DNA of 64,000 nt from Chinchilla lanigera. Lineage: Eukaryota; Chordata; Mammalia; Rodentia; Chinchillidae. The position numbers and the translations under genes are program-made. The notes beneath the pieces are model-generated. The model was not told the origin of the DNA, searched no databases, and saw nothing but the letters and a program-made list of their open reading frames with translations. Of this stretch, positions 47,293-58,690 are shown piece by piece. The stretch is from contig NW_004955460.1 of assembly GCF_000276665.1 (NCBI RefSeq), positions 5,247,049 to 5,311,048 on the forward strand, given 5' to 3'. Position 1 is the stretch's first letter, and each line of letters starts with the position of its first letter.

Positions 47293-47735
47293 AGTAATTA
47301 GCCTTAGGATGAATGAGACCAGGGTATACAGGGACAATAGGCAGGTTAAGCCCATTGTCCTGGGATCAGCCTCAAGAAATAGGAGTACAAATGACAAAGG
47401 GCTAATAAAGTCTGCTTTCCTGCCATCAGAGACCTAGTAAAATAGGTGCCCGCGGACTTTCATTTTTGCACAGCAACAAAGTTTGAAAATGTCAACAAAC
47501 GGCACCTGCCCACTGCAGATTGCCTCTTCAGTGTTCTGGCCAGACTCTCCGGCCAAAGCTGCATATGAGTGCCTAGATTTAGGCGCCTCCACAGCATCCT
47601 CCCTTATAGCTCCTGTCGGCGAGCAAGAATTTTTCTTTGCTCTTTCTAATAAGCCACACCCAGTCATTTGCAGCTGCTGTTTATGGATCGCATTCTTCAC
47701 TGTCCACAGAGCAAGGACCCAGAGGGAGCAGTAAA
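47293..47735. mobile_element. Unidentified insertion or replacement, perhaps LTR
   Basis: Foreign sequence joined to the broken V-exon. The second half (47440-47700) is GC-rich with gtgttctggccagactctcc, tatagctcctgtcggcgagc and ttgctctttctaataagcca, which resembles an LTR U3/R region with a polyadenylation-like motif. I could not place it in a family or define its ends. Confidence 0.4.
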
Positions 47736-48196
47736 TTAGTTACAAAAGCAAGCAATACCTTCACAGCGCTGTTATTCTAAACTGTCTAAACAAAACAACA
47801 GAAAGGTCTCCAGCCTGACCTGGCTCATGTCTCAACCCTTGATCTCTGATCATGTCCAGTCTTTGACAAATCGCTCAAAATAATACCCTGGCTCTCCACA
47901 CTGCTAAACTGAGGATCATAATATTTAACCCACTCAATTATTTTCAGGTTCTAGTAAAAGTAAAGACCATACAGCAATCAGCACTGCCCAAGCTCCTGCT
48001 CAGCCATTGGGAGAAGGAGGACAGGAAGACTTCCAAGACTTCCCAGGACTGCTGTTGTAATTATTTTCCCAATGTGCTGGGAGCAACTCTCTTTTTACTC
48101 CCTCCTGTCACCATTTCATGATATTTCTATTGGACAGAACTGATCTAGACCCTTACCTACAATTATAACTGCAGAAACATCCAAGGGCCTCTAGGA

Positions 48197-48276
48197 CAGT
48201 GATGGCAAATGTTTCAGAGCTTTCAATGGCACAAATATCCCGCTATGGTACCCATGCCATAGCTTTGCCACCACTG
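48197..48276 (+). mobile_element. SPIN-like hAT MITE, 80 bp, with target duplication
   Basis: Starts cagtgatggcaaatg and ends agctttgccaccactg (inverted repeats). Contains the tatggtacccatgccatagc hairpin. Flanked by ctctagga (48189-48196) and ctctagct (48277-48284): 8 bp with 6 matches and the NTCTAGAN pattern of hAT target sites. Shorter than the copy at 32831. Confidence 0.8.
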
Positions 48277-48954
48277 CTCTAGCTCAACAAAATACAGATG
48301 AATAAACCCAAGTAAACAATCTCTTTGCAAAAAAATGAAGAATATGCAAAAATTCAAAATGGAAATCTGAAAAGTATATGCAATAATAGTTAAGACATAC
48401 TCCAGAACCATTCTCTACTTTTTGGAGCAAGAGTTAAGGGACTCTTTTCAGGAAAGTCTTAGAGAATAAATATATTTGATCTGAAGTTCTATGTCTCAAC
48501 TCCTCAGCAGAACGGGGGCCATGGGCATTGTGTAAACAGAAGGGGTGTTTCAATAAAACTCTATTAGAACAAGGTAACTCAATGTGCCTCACTGTCTGTA
48601 GTTCGATACCTCTCACTATAGAACAAAATACCAAGAATTTAAAATTCTAAAATGAATTTTAAATGTATACTGTTTGCACCAGGAATGAAGTACGAACGGG
48701 TAAAATAATGACTGGATTGATGTTTCTTGGAGCTTTTTCCATTCACCTCCCTACCACCCTGTGCGTTCAGATCTTTGTCCCTGCTCCCTGGAGCCCTTCC
48801 CCCTCCTCCATTTCTCTTCACACTCACCTCCTAGCACCAGGCAAGCAGTTGCTCAGGTCCTCACCTGTCCTATCCTACCCACCAAGTTCTGGTCCAGGAC
48901 ATCAGTATAACCTGCAGGTCCCTGGGCTCTAGTCCCTGGTCAGGCTGCAGAGCC

Positions 48955-49150
48955 ATGCTGACCACCTTGCCCTGCTATGGGCCTGCTTGTCTTCAGGTGA
49001 GGTTGACCCCTGGTAGGATGAGGCCTGTGGAGAGGCCACCAGTATTTGGGGTCACCTCACTGTTCTCTCCCTGCAGCTGTCCATTCACTCTTCAGCCTGG
49101 AGCAGCCAGCTGAGGTCCTGAGGTTCATGGGAAGCCTGGTCAAACTATAG
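48955..49150 (+). pseudogene. TRGV fragment at the TRGVA position
   Basis: Candidate leader exon 48955-48996 (MLTTLPCYGPACLQ) with donor gtgagg, an 80-nt intron, acceptor cctgcag, and a V-exon start at 49077 reading SLFSLEQPAEVLRF then GSLVKL and a stop where the first Cys should be. LEQP is the usual start of V domains in the TRGV9/10/11 type. Leader (42 nt) and V-exon phases do not match, a one-base frameshift. Nothing recognisable follows FR1. Its place, after the last subgroup-I V and before the V9-like gene, equals human TRGVA. A short match, so some doubt remains. Confidence 0.6.
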
Positions 49151-52100
49151 TGATGGGTCCCCAGTAGGATAATTTCTCAGCCAAAGGCACCAAGGCAGAG
49201 TCCCTATTCCCTCCCCTTCCCATTGATCATCTCCCAGTGTGGGGTGTGGACACCTCTCAGCTCCTCTGGGCTCCTGGTGGCCAAATGGCTACTAAGCAAT
49301 GTGACAATAATTTCTGCAATAAAATGAGGTCATGCAAGTAAAATATCACTGTGTTGCCTAACTTCCTATCAACGAGTCAACCTCATTCATAAAGCAAAAT
49401 AAATGAAAACACAGGATGGGAAACAGCATGCCCAGTTCTCCAGTATCACCCAGAAACCCTCCACTGCTTCTTGCATGGAAAAAACGTCAAGAGAGAAGTG
49501 TTCATTCTGGTCTAAGTTGAATTTAAACAGCTTTTCACTTGATGATTCAGAGTTTATCTATGCCTTGATCTTCATAAAATCAATACCATAAAAAGGATTA
49601 AAGATTGAAAAGTATAAATAATTCAGAAGGTCATGGGTCCCTCAGATTCCTCCACTCATTTTCTCTCTCAGCTTCTGTGTTCATGGTCTGACATTTGCAA
49701 TTTAGAGATGCCAGGGCCCTGAGGGAGCCCCATGTCCCACCCCTAATGCAGTCCAGAGTCAAAGCCAACCCCCCAGCCCCGCCAGCTTGTGTGAGAAGGA
49801 CTGTAGGGCTGGAGCTGACTGCATGGTGTTTGGAGGTGTTCCTTCCTTTCCTCTTCCCCAGGTGCTGAAAAACCCATGAGCACAGGGCGCAGAGGCTCTG
49901 TCCCCTCCCCAGATCTCTCTGTGCTCTGTGACCTGGTGGTGATGACGGGTGGCCACCAAAAGGACCAAGCTCCACAGTTATCTCCGTACAGGTTGACATC
50001 CTTCACTGTCCCCAAGAGGAGATTTTGTGCCTGCTGTGACCTTCACCTCCGTGAGCTCTTTCTTTACCCCATATGAACTCTGGCATCTGGAGCCAGGTGT
50101 GTTCCTGTAGACATCAGCTTTCTTATCCCATCTCAAAAAGACAGCAGTGTGACTTGCTGGTCTCTTCATGAACCGTACCACTTCATGTGAATTTTAACCT
50201 CTAGAATGGTAGATTAGCACATTCTTGGGCAAAAATCTACCAGAGATTATTTAGAGACTGGGATGGTATATTTCTTGAGTGAAGCCAACTTCAGTGTATA
50301 AATAGTATACTCATAAACATTTATTTCTAAGAAGTCTTCCTACCTTCCTTCTCCCTGTCACTTGCATTGAGACCATCCTGTTTTCTGTTGTCCCCTGTGG
50401 GCAAACAGTGTGACAAGAACAGCCTGGTATGTTTCTGTGCTGACCTTGTCATGAGCATTGGAGGTTGCAAGACATGGGGTGACAGGAACCATCTCTGTCT
50501 CTGAGGGAGGCTGTGTGTCAGGTGCTTTGCTGAACTCTCTACAGAGGGAAATTAATCATGCTTCACAGACACCCAATAAGGTGATTTGATTTTGTATTCA
50601 CTGGAGAGGTGAGAAGACAGAAGTAAAGGGAGTTATGCAAAGGGCCAGCCTTTGTAACCACACAGAGTCCATCTCAAATCTGCCACTCACAAGCTGTGAA
50701 ACCGTGAGCCATTTCCTGATGTCCTTCCAGTGCAGCCCATAGAGATTACAGCCAATGTATGGAGCTCAGTGTGAAAATGGATACAGAGCTTGGTACATGT
50801 CCATTATATGTTCTTTTAAAAACGTGCTTTAGGTGATAATCTTTCACTGATGTCAGAATAAAGAGGAACACTTCAGTGTCCACTATACCACACATTCCTT
50901 TAGCCTTTCACTGATTACAAAAACCAGACTATAAAAGAAAAACAAGACATGGTATTAGCTCCCTGTTGATGGCTCTCAGAGGAGTCAAGTAAGAGGAAAA
51001 TGTCCTTACTTATTCTTGGGCAGGAAGGGCTGAGCTAGGAAGATGCCACAGGTTGCCAGTAACAAGCGATAAGAGGCTCCTCCACCCCTAACTTCCTGGT
51101 GAGGGAAACCACCTGGAAGTCAGTGCCCGAGCTGAACCCAAAGAAGCACAGGAGTCAGTCCCACAGAGAGTGGGATATAGCAGTTGGGACATGGAAACTT
51201 CTGGTGAAATGCAGATCATGGGTACTAGGCAGACAGGGGCTGTAGTTAGACAGGCGAGGAGGAGGTGGCCACATCAAAATGGGCTTCATGTCCTAAGGAC
51301 TCTGCTCTTTAACCTCAGCAGTAGGCACAGCAGGAGGAAAAATTCTAAGCTAGGAAGTCAGCAGATGAGATCCGCCCCTGGTGATAGAAGGTAGGTGGAA
51401 AAGGCTGGGCTTGGAGGCTTAGGAGAGAGATTTGGGGGCCAGAAATCCGCCTTTCACTGGGGCAGAATGACAGAAACTGATGTGTGATGAATTAGAGGAG
51501 GGAATTGAGGCTGACCCTCGGGTCTTTGGCTTGAGCAAAGTGTGGAGCAATGACAAATTCTGACTTAAGAGAAAATGTTTCCCTCAAGAGACTGAGCTCT
51601 TTCTGGCTATGTACACATCCGTGTGAAGTACAGTGTTAGAGTCAGCTGGATTTCTGCACCTGTAGCCCAGCAGACGGATGTGGGATTCACATGGATGTGT
51701 GACGGCCCCTCAACCCTTCCCTTCTCTCTTCCGGGATAATTAAATCCAAGAACAGGGGAGTGACCACTCAGGCAGGTAAACTGAGAACAGAAGTCTAGAA
51801 AACAACAACTTTTGTGTTGTGACTTGAGACAAGCTGCGAATCAAAATACTCTAGGGCATATTAAATGTCTTGGATTAGAGACAACAAAACAGAAATCCAA
51901 CATGAGGGAGCTGGGGTTCAGGGAGCAGAGCCCGGGCTCAGTAGAGATGTGCAGTCCATATAGCTGGGAGGAGACACAAACCCCAACTTAGACAGATGAA
52001 ACCTCCTGAAGTGGATGTTTATACCCAAGGACAGTAGCCATGGGGGCTCCATATTATGTGGATGACAGGGAAGCTCAGCAGGGGTCTCCAGACCAAAGAA

Positions 52101-52764
52101 ACAAAGGTTTAACCTGGAGGGAGATCAGCTCTTGATGGCCAAGTGACACATAGCCTGACACTGACACCACCCCTTACTATGCCTGACAGCTTGCTGTGGG
52201 TTCACTCAGTAAGCGACAATGAATGAAAAGAGAGAAGACTGCGGCCGGAAGTCATTCCTTCTCTGTGTTAGACAGCTGTGTGCTGGGTGCCATGTCCTTG
52301 TGTCTGTGTCCCAAAGAGCTGAGCCCAAAGCTTTGCGCACAGTGTGACCCTCCAGGCTTGCACCTTGCAGATGGTCATCCAGTGGTTCTGAGGTGACCAT
52401 CTACATTCTAGGATCCTGTGTAAGGTGGTGGATCTTGTTTGAGTCTTCCCACAGAGCAGATGTGCAACAGATGGTGGGCCCCTTCTGTAGTGAGGCAGGA
52501 GAGCTGATGGGGAGGGGGTCCCATTTCATCAGCACAGATGGGAGCTGATTCGGGGCTTGGCCATGGGAAAAGGGTCTGGCCCTCTTTTCACAGGTGACTC
52601 AGCTCTCTGTCCCCGCAGCAAACAGCAGCTTTGGCGGTAGTTAGAACTTGTTTGTTGTTTCCTTCCACAATGATTTTTTACTGATATTCTCTAACTTTAT
52701 ATACATATTTTTAATTCCATGTTTTTGTTCCATTTGCTACCACACCTCTATTTCTTTTCTCCAG
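49151..52764. other. Interval between V fragments, no gene recognised
   Basis: Contains a MIR remnant at about 50650-50815 (caaatctgccactcacaagc, tgtgaaaccgtgagccattt, cagagcttggtacatgtcca). Short open frames around 49.7-50.0 kb overlap on several frames without any domain and are taken as chance. No leader was found for the V9-like exon. Confidence 0.45.
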
Positions 52765-53040
52765 TGTGTGTGCTTGGTGCCTGTCACCTGGAGCAACCTC
52801 AAGTTCCCATTAATAAAACTGTCAAAATCAGGGCGTCTGGACTGAGTGGTGTCTGCAGAGACCGATTCTGTGTCCATGAGCTAGGAAGCACTCGGTTACT
52901 AGCCTGCGGCACCTGTTCTGCTTCTCAGGGGGTGGCGCTGTCTCCATGGGACCAGGCACTGCACTGGGTAAATTTGAAGTGGAAACGGTCCCTGAAATTT
53001 CTTCATTCTCTGCTGCCTACTGTGGTGTCTCTGGGAGGTG
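52765..53040 (+). pseudogene. TRGV9-like pseudogene
   Basis: Acceptor ttcttttctccag is followed by CVLGACHLEQPQ, an excellent match to the L-PART2/FR1 start of human TRGV9. After KTVKI the frame loses the first Cys and the FR2 Trp. Homology reappears at about 52968 as GKFEVETVPEISS (V9 FR3), then jumps over about 50 nt to tgcctactgtggtgtctctgggaggtg, the relic of the second-Cys/CDR3 end. The heptamer position reads aacaggg, so the signal is dead. No leader exon was identified. An open frame runs through the exon (52719-53270) but is not a separate gene. TRGV9 encodes the V of the human phosphoantigen-reactive Vg9Vd2 T cells; here it is lost in this copy. Confidence 0.85.
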
Positions 53041-54347
53041 AACAGGGGCAGCTGATTGGAGCCAACTCAATCAATGAATGTCATCACTCTTTCATTTGTT
53101 TTGCTTCTTTTTCTCATACATCATTTCTCTCTCACTTGGATTTTCAGATCATTCATGAGTGTTCATGTGGGCCAACATCCCCATTCTCTCGATTTTTTTG
53201 CATGATATATACGCTTTGTGTTACTTCTATTGTTCTACTCAATTCTTGTTGCATGAAGTTCTTCATTTGATTTAAAAGAGAGTATTACATTAAATATTAT
53301 TCATTTTCCTAGAGGCTAAAGTGTAACAAATATGGCATGATCTAACCCCAGTCAGGGCAGACTGCAATGGCAAGCATAACTCATGAGTGCCTTGGACTGG
53401 TGATGTTTACATTTGAACAAAATCCATAGTGATTCATGCTAATTGAGCCTCAGGAAAAACCTCTGACCTCTCTTCAGCCACAGATAGCACTGGGTGGATA
53501 AAATGATCCAGTAATCCAATAATAATAGCATAATCCAATAATCCATGCAAAGTGTTTTATTAAACTAAGGAATATTAAAGTGTTTTATTAAACTAAGTGT
53601 TTTATTAAACTAAGCCATATTAAACTAAGGAATTAGGGTCTTATTATAATATCATTCATTTCAATAAGATCTCTAACAAGAATTCTCTTTCAGTGGTAGC
53701 TGGTGATCATGAAGCTCTGAGTACATTTCTGGAATCAAGGCATTCAGCTTGATTCCAGAAATGTATTTAATTATCACTAACATATCGACCATGAAGGAAA
53801 AAAAAAGATATGGAAGTGACAGACAGTAGCTGGTCACAGAGGGCAGAAGTGTTGGGTGCTGAGTTAGTGCTACATCTCCTCCTATTTCCTAAGAAAAGAG
53901 AAGCCAGCAAGGAGAATAAGTGCTGTTTTTGGTGAGGGAATTGGATTTTTATACACTGGTTTCATTTTGGACCACTCTTGGCTGAGGCCAGAAGCTCAGG
54001 AGCATTGTAATAAGATATATGTGCTTTATAAAAAAGAGACTAAATCAATATTTCTCACCTGGGTGCAATCCACCCTCCAGGGGACTTTGGCAATATCTGA
54101 AATAACTGAAAACACTTTTGCTTGTTAAAAGAGTGCAAAAGCACCAGTAGCACATAGAGGGTATAAGACATGGTTGCTGCTAAATATGCCACACTTTACA
54201 GAGCAACTTCGCTCCTCTCCTCCCACCATGACTAATAACTATGTAGCCCAAATGTCAAGGGATTTTATTTCTCTTTACCCCAGTATTTCACTAAGCACAC
54301 TGTTTGTTAAATTTCTTGCTTGCGAGGAGTCAATATACATATTTCTT
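53041..54347. other. No gene recognised
   Basis: Contains a short tandem duplication around 53555-53635 (tattaaactaag / gtgttttattaaactaag units, three copies) and an inverted pair ggaatcaaggcattcagctt / gattccagaaatgta near 53730-53765. No V motif. Confidence 0.45.
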
Positions 54348-54437
54348 TTTTTTTTTTTTTTCAGGTACCAGGAATCAAACTCATGACCTTGCTCTTGACA
54401 GGCAGGTGCTGTGCCGCTGAGCTAAATCCCCAGCCCC
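54348..54437 (-). mobile_element. ID-type SINE, minus strand
   Basis: Poly(T), caggtaccaggaatcaaact, cttgctcttgacaggcaggt and gctgagctaaatccccagcc. Target duplication aatatacatatttctt / aatatatgtatttctt (54332-54347, 54438-54453) with two differences. Confidence 0.92.
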
Positions 54438-54529
54438 AATATATGTATTTCTTAATCGACATAGTACTTGGACCTAGTGATATTTACGATGTACAGTGTG
54501 ACATTTCAATACACACATACAATATAGAA

Positions 54530-55155
54530 TGATCAGATTAGAGTCATTGACATATCTGTTACCTCAGAAATTTGTCATTTATTCGTGCTGGGAATATTTA
54601 AAATTCTCATCATACTACTTTGAAATATTCAATTCACTGTCACCCGCAGTTATCATACTGTGCTACAGACCATTAAAAAAAAATTGTTCCACGTACCCAA
54701 TTCAGCCTCCTGCTGCCATGTTTCCCTCCCACTCACCCTTCCCAGGCTCTGGTGATGTTACCCAGTTCTCTATATCTGTGAGATCAACTTTTAAGCTTCC
54801 ACATATAGTAATGGAAACTTGAATACCTTATGAATAACAGGCTGATAGAAAGAAGTACTATTTGCCTTTCTTTGCCTGACTCATTTCATGTAACTAAATA
54901 TCTTCCAGTTACAACCATGTGGCTGCAAGTGATAGAACTTAATTCGTTTTTATGGCTGAAGAGTATCCCATTGTGTGTAGACTCCATGCACTTTTTATCT
55001 GTTCATCCATTGCTGGACACCTAGGTTAATTCCATATCTCCACTATTATGAATAGTGCTGCAATAAACAGGTGTGTGCATCTCTTTGAAATGCTGATTCT
55101 TATTCTTTTGTCTGTATGCCCAATAGTGAGGCAATCGCATTTCTATCCATAAACA
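54530..55155 (-). mobile_element. LINE-1 3' region, antisense
   Basis: tctccactattatgaatagt, gctgcaataaacaggtgtgt, ttttatggctgaagagtatc and tgcactttttatctgttcat are the reverse of the L1 ORF2 end and 3' UTR. No open frame. Confidence 0.7.
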
Positions 55156-55289
55156 CGTAGAGGGAAAAAATGAAAGTTGCCTCTGTTGATAGTTTCATAT
55201 CACATTGCACTTAGCTTTTTAAAACAAAAGACTGATCCATCTGAATTTTTTATTTATAAATTCTGTGATATTGAATGATCATTTGTCAG

Positions 55290-55410
55290 ATGCAGATTAT
55301 CATAAAACCCACCCCACAGAGCCATTCAAAGGGTGAAATTAAATAATAGAAGAGATCATGTACAATGCTTGAAGAATAGCAAGTCTTTGATGATTATCAG
55401 GTGTTACGTT
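55290..55410 (+). mobile_element. MIR SINE remnant
   Basis: agggtgaaattaaataatag, gatcatgtacaatgcttgaa, tagcaagtctttgatgatta: MIR 3' half. Confidence 0.55.
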
Positions 55411-56162
55411 AATCTTAAGGCTGCCATTACATGTTAAACATAACGATGGTTTGAGAATCATCATCTATATGACATATGTTCCTGAGGAATTTTCATGGTC
55501 CGGAGGGAGGAGAAGCTGATTTCCACATTGTTTCCACACTTTCACTGTGCTATATCTTCTAGCACCTGCAGCCTAGTTCCTGTTAGGGGCAACCAGGATA
55601 CAAATGAAATGTGATTTCTCTGACTGATATCCTGCTTTTTGACAAACTTGATTTAGAAAATACTCCTGTGATTGATACAGTTAAGTTATGACAGTGGAAT
55701 ATGGTGGGAACTGACTTTTTGTTTTCTTATTGAAAAGTTAAGAACAGATTTCTTACCTAAGTTCTGAATCAAGAGAAAAATTACAGAACATTAGATATGG
55801 GGACAAAACACAGCAAGTGTGTCTTCAGAGCTTCAAAACAATGCTTTCTTTGGTATGAAATTGAAGGGGGAAGGGTGGATGGTTCCAAAGAACCATCTGT
55901 GCCTGAGCTTAAATGAACCCATATACACCATGGATGCCTTTCTAGACAACCCACTCACCCCATCTGTCCAGCTCCTGTGGGGCAGGAAACCCCAGAACTG
56001 CTCCTCTCCAACAGGGCATGAAGAACCCAGGAAATCACCTGACCCACCACTGCTTCATAAGCCCCAGGACAGCCCCACCCTCCTGCCACTGACCTGAGGT
56101 TTCCAGCTCACAGGGTCCTCACTGTCTCACCTGCTCCGTGGGAAATCAGCCTGGCAGACGGG
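55411..56162. other. 5' flank of the TRGV11-like gene
   Basis: No other gene. The last 200 bp are GC-rich (cccaggacagccccaccctc). No TATA box and no CTCF-like core comparable to the subgroup-I V genes was seen. Confidence 0.4.
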
Positions 56163-56626
56163 ATGCCGCTCCTGAAAGCAGTCCTCCTCTCCTGCCTCTG
56201 GGCTTGTGAGTCATTTCCAATTATTTCCATCCACAAAAGAGAATGAAGGCATGCTTTTTTGTCTCTTCTTCTCATAGCATTTATTCATGGAAATTTCTCT
56301 TCTTTGTTTGCAGTTGGATTGGGGCAGTTGGAGCAACCTGAAATAGTCATTTCCAGAGCAGCAGATACGAGTGCCAGCATACCTTGTAAGGCATCTATCT
56401 CAGGTTTTGGAAGTACAGTAATATTCTGGTACCGACAGAAACCAAATGAAGGCTTAACATACCTCTTGTATGTTAGGGTTAGCACTAATAAAGTTAACTT
56501 TGGTGGAAAGAAGAACAAATTTGAGGCAAGTAAAAATTCTGGAGCTTCCACTTCAACCTTGAAAATAAACTTCTTAGAGAAAGGAGATGAGGCCAGGTAC
56601 TACTGTGCTTACTGGACCGGTAGTGG
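56163..56626 (+). CDS. TRGV: TRGV11-like gene, apparently functional
   Basis: Germline gamma V segment. L-PART1 56163-56205 (MPLLKAVLLSCLWA, 43 nt, phase 1) with donor gtgagt; V-exon 56314-56626, acceptor tttgcag. It reads FGLGQLEQPEIVISR, first Cys in ASIPCKASI, core Trp in VIFWYRQKP, LTYLLYV, then the FR3 block STSTLKINFLEKGDEA, the RYYC second Cys at 56604-56606, and CDR3 start AYWTGSG. No stop or frameshift. Leader and framework closely resemble human TRGV11, which is itself defective in human, and share LEQP with TRGV9/10. A 23-RSS follows. It should serve a J beyond the right edge; it lies 3' of the TRGC in this window, so deletional joining to the 26.6-kb J is not possible. Confidence 0.95.
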
Positions 56627-56665
56627 CACAGCATTAGACTTACAAGAATAATCTACACAAGAAAT
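56627..56665 (+). promoter_or_regulatory. V 23-bp-spacer recombination signal
   Basis: Heptamer cacagca (56627-56633; CAC intact, T6 to C), 23-bp spacer, nonamer acaagaaat (56657-56665, 6 of 9 to ACAAAAACC). Usable but not optimal. Confidence 0.88.
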
Positions 56666-57204
56666 ACTTCCAAGTCTGTGCCAACCCACATCCTTCACAT
56701 ATGAGCAAACCCAGTGCAACTCTACCCCTCCCCATACCCACTTCCGTGGCTGCCCAGGGAGACTCATACATTTCATTCTCCCAGCAATACACATACGGGG
56801 TCAGCAATTATTATCCACATATGGGTGATATAGCATTATTTCCTACACCATTGTTCTATGTGTGAACTCTACAAATACAGGATAGATGGCTCAAATGTTA
56901 GCCCGGTTATTTGTTACATGACTTTAAGAGATTTCCTACAGCTGAAAGCTTCAGAGTGAAGGCAGGAAAGGCAATATGTTAGGAAACCAGCATACATATT
57001 TCAGAGATATCTTCTGATATCACTATTTTCCCATTTCATTCATGAGAAATGGAGGTTTCCTGAGTCAGAATGATGTTTGGTAATAGTTCTATGTCTTTCA
57101 GTAATATTGTGTAAGCATTCTGCGGACACCTAGTGACCATTTCACCTGTAAGTAAACAATAAGTTCACTGGGAGATATGAAACCAAGAACAAACCTTGTG
57201 TCTG

Positions 57205-58030
57205 GGAGTAGGATCTAGCTTGGTCCGCACTTAGGGCTCCTACCTGGGACAGATCAAACCCAGCTCCAGTCGCAGGCTGTGAAGACCTTGTGCTTAAGAA
57301 TTCTCAAAAAAATCTTAAATAGGAGTATCAAACATTAAAAGAATGATGAAACCTGCTGTCTGCATTTATACAGAAAACAGAAATATCACTCACAAATAAA
57401 CAAAGGAAAAGTAATTACAGACAACTGTTTCAACTGTTTTATGTTTATTCTGTGACAAGCAGTTGGAAACTTGAGGACAAAATGTTGAAAACTATAACTA
57501 CTCCTTTCCCATGTCTTTGGTCCTTGAAGTCTGCTTTCAAATCAGGTGGAAATTAATGAGGAAAAATTATTCCATCAGAAATTTTTCTCATACTGAGATA
57601 TTTGTTAATATGAACATCCTACCACATAGGAACCATACACATACTTTACCTAGTAACACTAAAAGAAACGGAAAGTATTTGTCATCAATCAGCTGGGGTT
57701 CTTTGGCTCAATTTTGATAGAAATCTTGAATTGGAGAAGGGTAGCCTCCTAGAGTTTAGTAGCTCTAGGCTTTTTTTTTGTTTGTTTGTTTTTTCTCCGG
57801 TACCGGGAACTGAACTCACGACCTTGCGCTTGCCAGGCAGACGCTTTGCCGCTGAGCTAAATCCCCAGCCCAGTAGCTCTAGGCTTTGACAGCCAGTGTC
57901 TGACAACTCTGAACTTTGAATTGCAAGTACACTTTAGCTGTTAGTGTTACAGCTCTCATTCTTATGGCTCTAAGCTTTGAGTATTAGCACCTCCCAGTTG
58001 TTTTTGTCAGCTCCTGAGCCTATACATCTT
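57205..58030 (+). repeat. 3' flank block of TRGV11-like gene, partner of 860-1570
   Basis: See the entry at 860. An ID SINE (57774-57871) interrupts this copy only. Confidence 0.55.
57774..57871 (-). mobile_element. ID-type SINE, minus strand, young
   Basis: Complete copy: T-rich tail, ccggtaccgggaactgaact, cgaccttgcgcttgccaggc, gctgagctaaatccccagcc. Perfect 16-bp target duplication agtagctctaggcttt (57758-57773, 57872-57887). Confidence 0.97.
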
Positions 58031-58244
58031 TCAACAGTTTTCTGGAGATCTTCCAGAAGCTTCCAGCATCTGTCTTGGTGGACCTTCTACTGTTCTCCAA
58101 TTATCTCCGCACGTATCCACACTTTTGGTTCTTCGTGAGTCCCCTGCTTTCTGGACCTTCTCAGGAGCCCATGACTACCTTGTGTATTCAAGTCTAATAG
58201 GCCTTAGTGTTTCCTGCTCTTTCATAGTGCAATATGCTCAGCCT

Positions 58245-58690
58245 ACTTATCATGGTTGTACCCAACCCTCACCACCCCAAGAGTCATGTGTTCAGAAGTA
58301 GAGCTTTTGGAAGGTAATTAGGTCATAGGGACATTAAACTCCTCAGTGAATTAATTTGTTCATGAGTTTATAGCTAAGTTTACTGTTAGGAAGTGGAGCT
58401 CAGTTAAAGGAAGTAGGTCATTAGAAGCATAATGTAGAAGGCATATTCTTGTCTTCAGCCCCTTCTGATCTCTCTAGCTCTTCTCTGCTTGCTCTGGTTC
58501 TTTGCTCCATGGGATGAGCAGCTTTCCTCTGCACTGCCCTTCTGCCATGATATGTCTGTCTCAAAGCCAGGTGAATATGAACTGAAACTTCTAAAACCAT
58601 GAGACAAATGAACCTTTTCTCCTTCAAATTTTGTGTATCAGGTGTTTTGTCCCAGCAATGGAAAAGCTAATTAATACACCAGCTAAGCAT
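58245..58690 (+). mobile_element. ERVL-MaLR LTR
   Basis: accctcaccaccccaagagt, catgtgttcagaagtagagc, ggtaattaggtcatagggac, ttctgccatgatatgtctgt, atgagacaaatgaacctttt and gtcccagcaatggaaaagct follow the MaLR LTR order. No internal sequence attached. Confidence 0.7.

Noticed and set aside
49631..50015. Overlapping open frames of 90-122 codons on the minus strand
   Set aside because: GC-rich DNA gives open frames in several phases at once; no domain, start context or splice signals.
52719..53270. 183-codon open frame as an independent gene
   Set aside because: Its interior is the eroded TRGV9-like V-exon; the open frame is a by-product of frameshifts.
56259..56313. Unspliced upstream extension of the V11-like frame as an alternative start
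   Set aside because: The stretch is the leader intron; a normal L-PART1 with ATG and gtgagt donor lies at 56163-56205.
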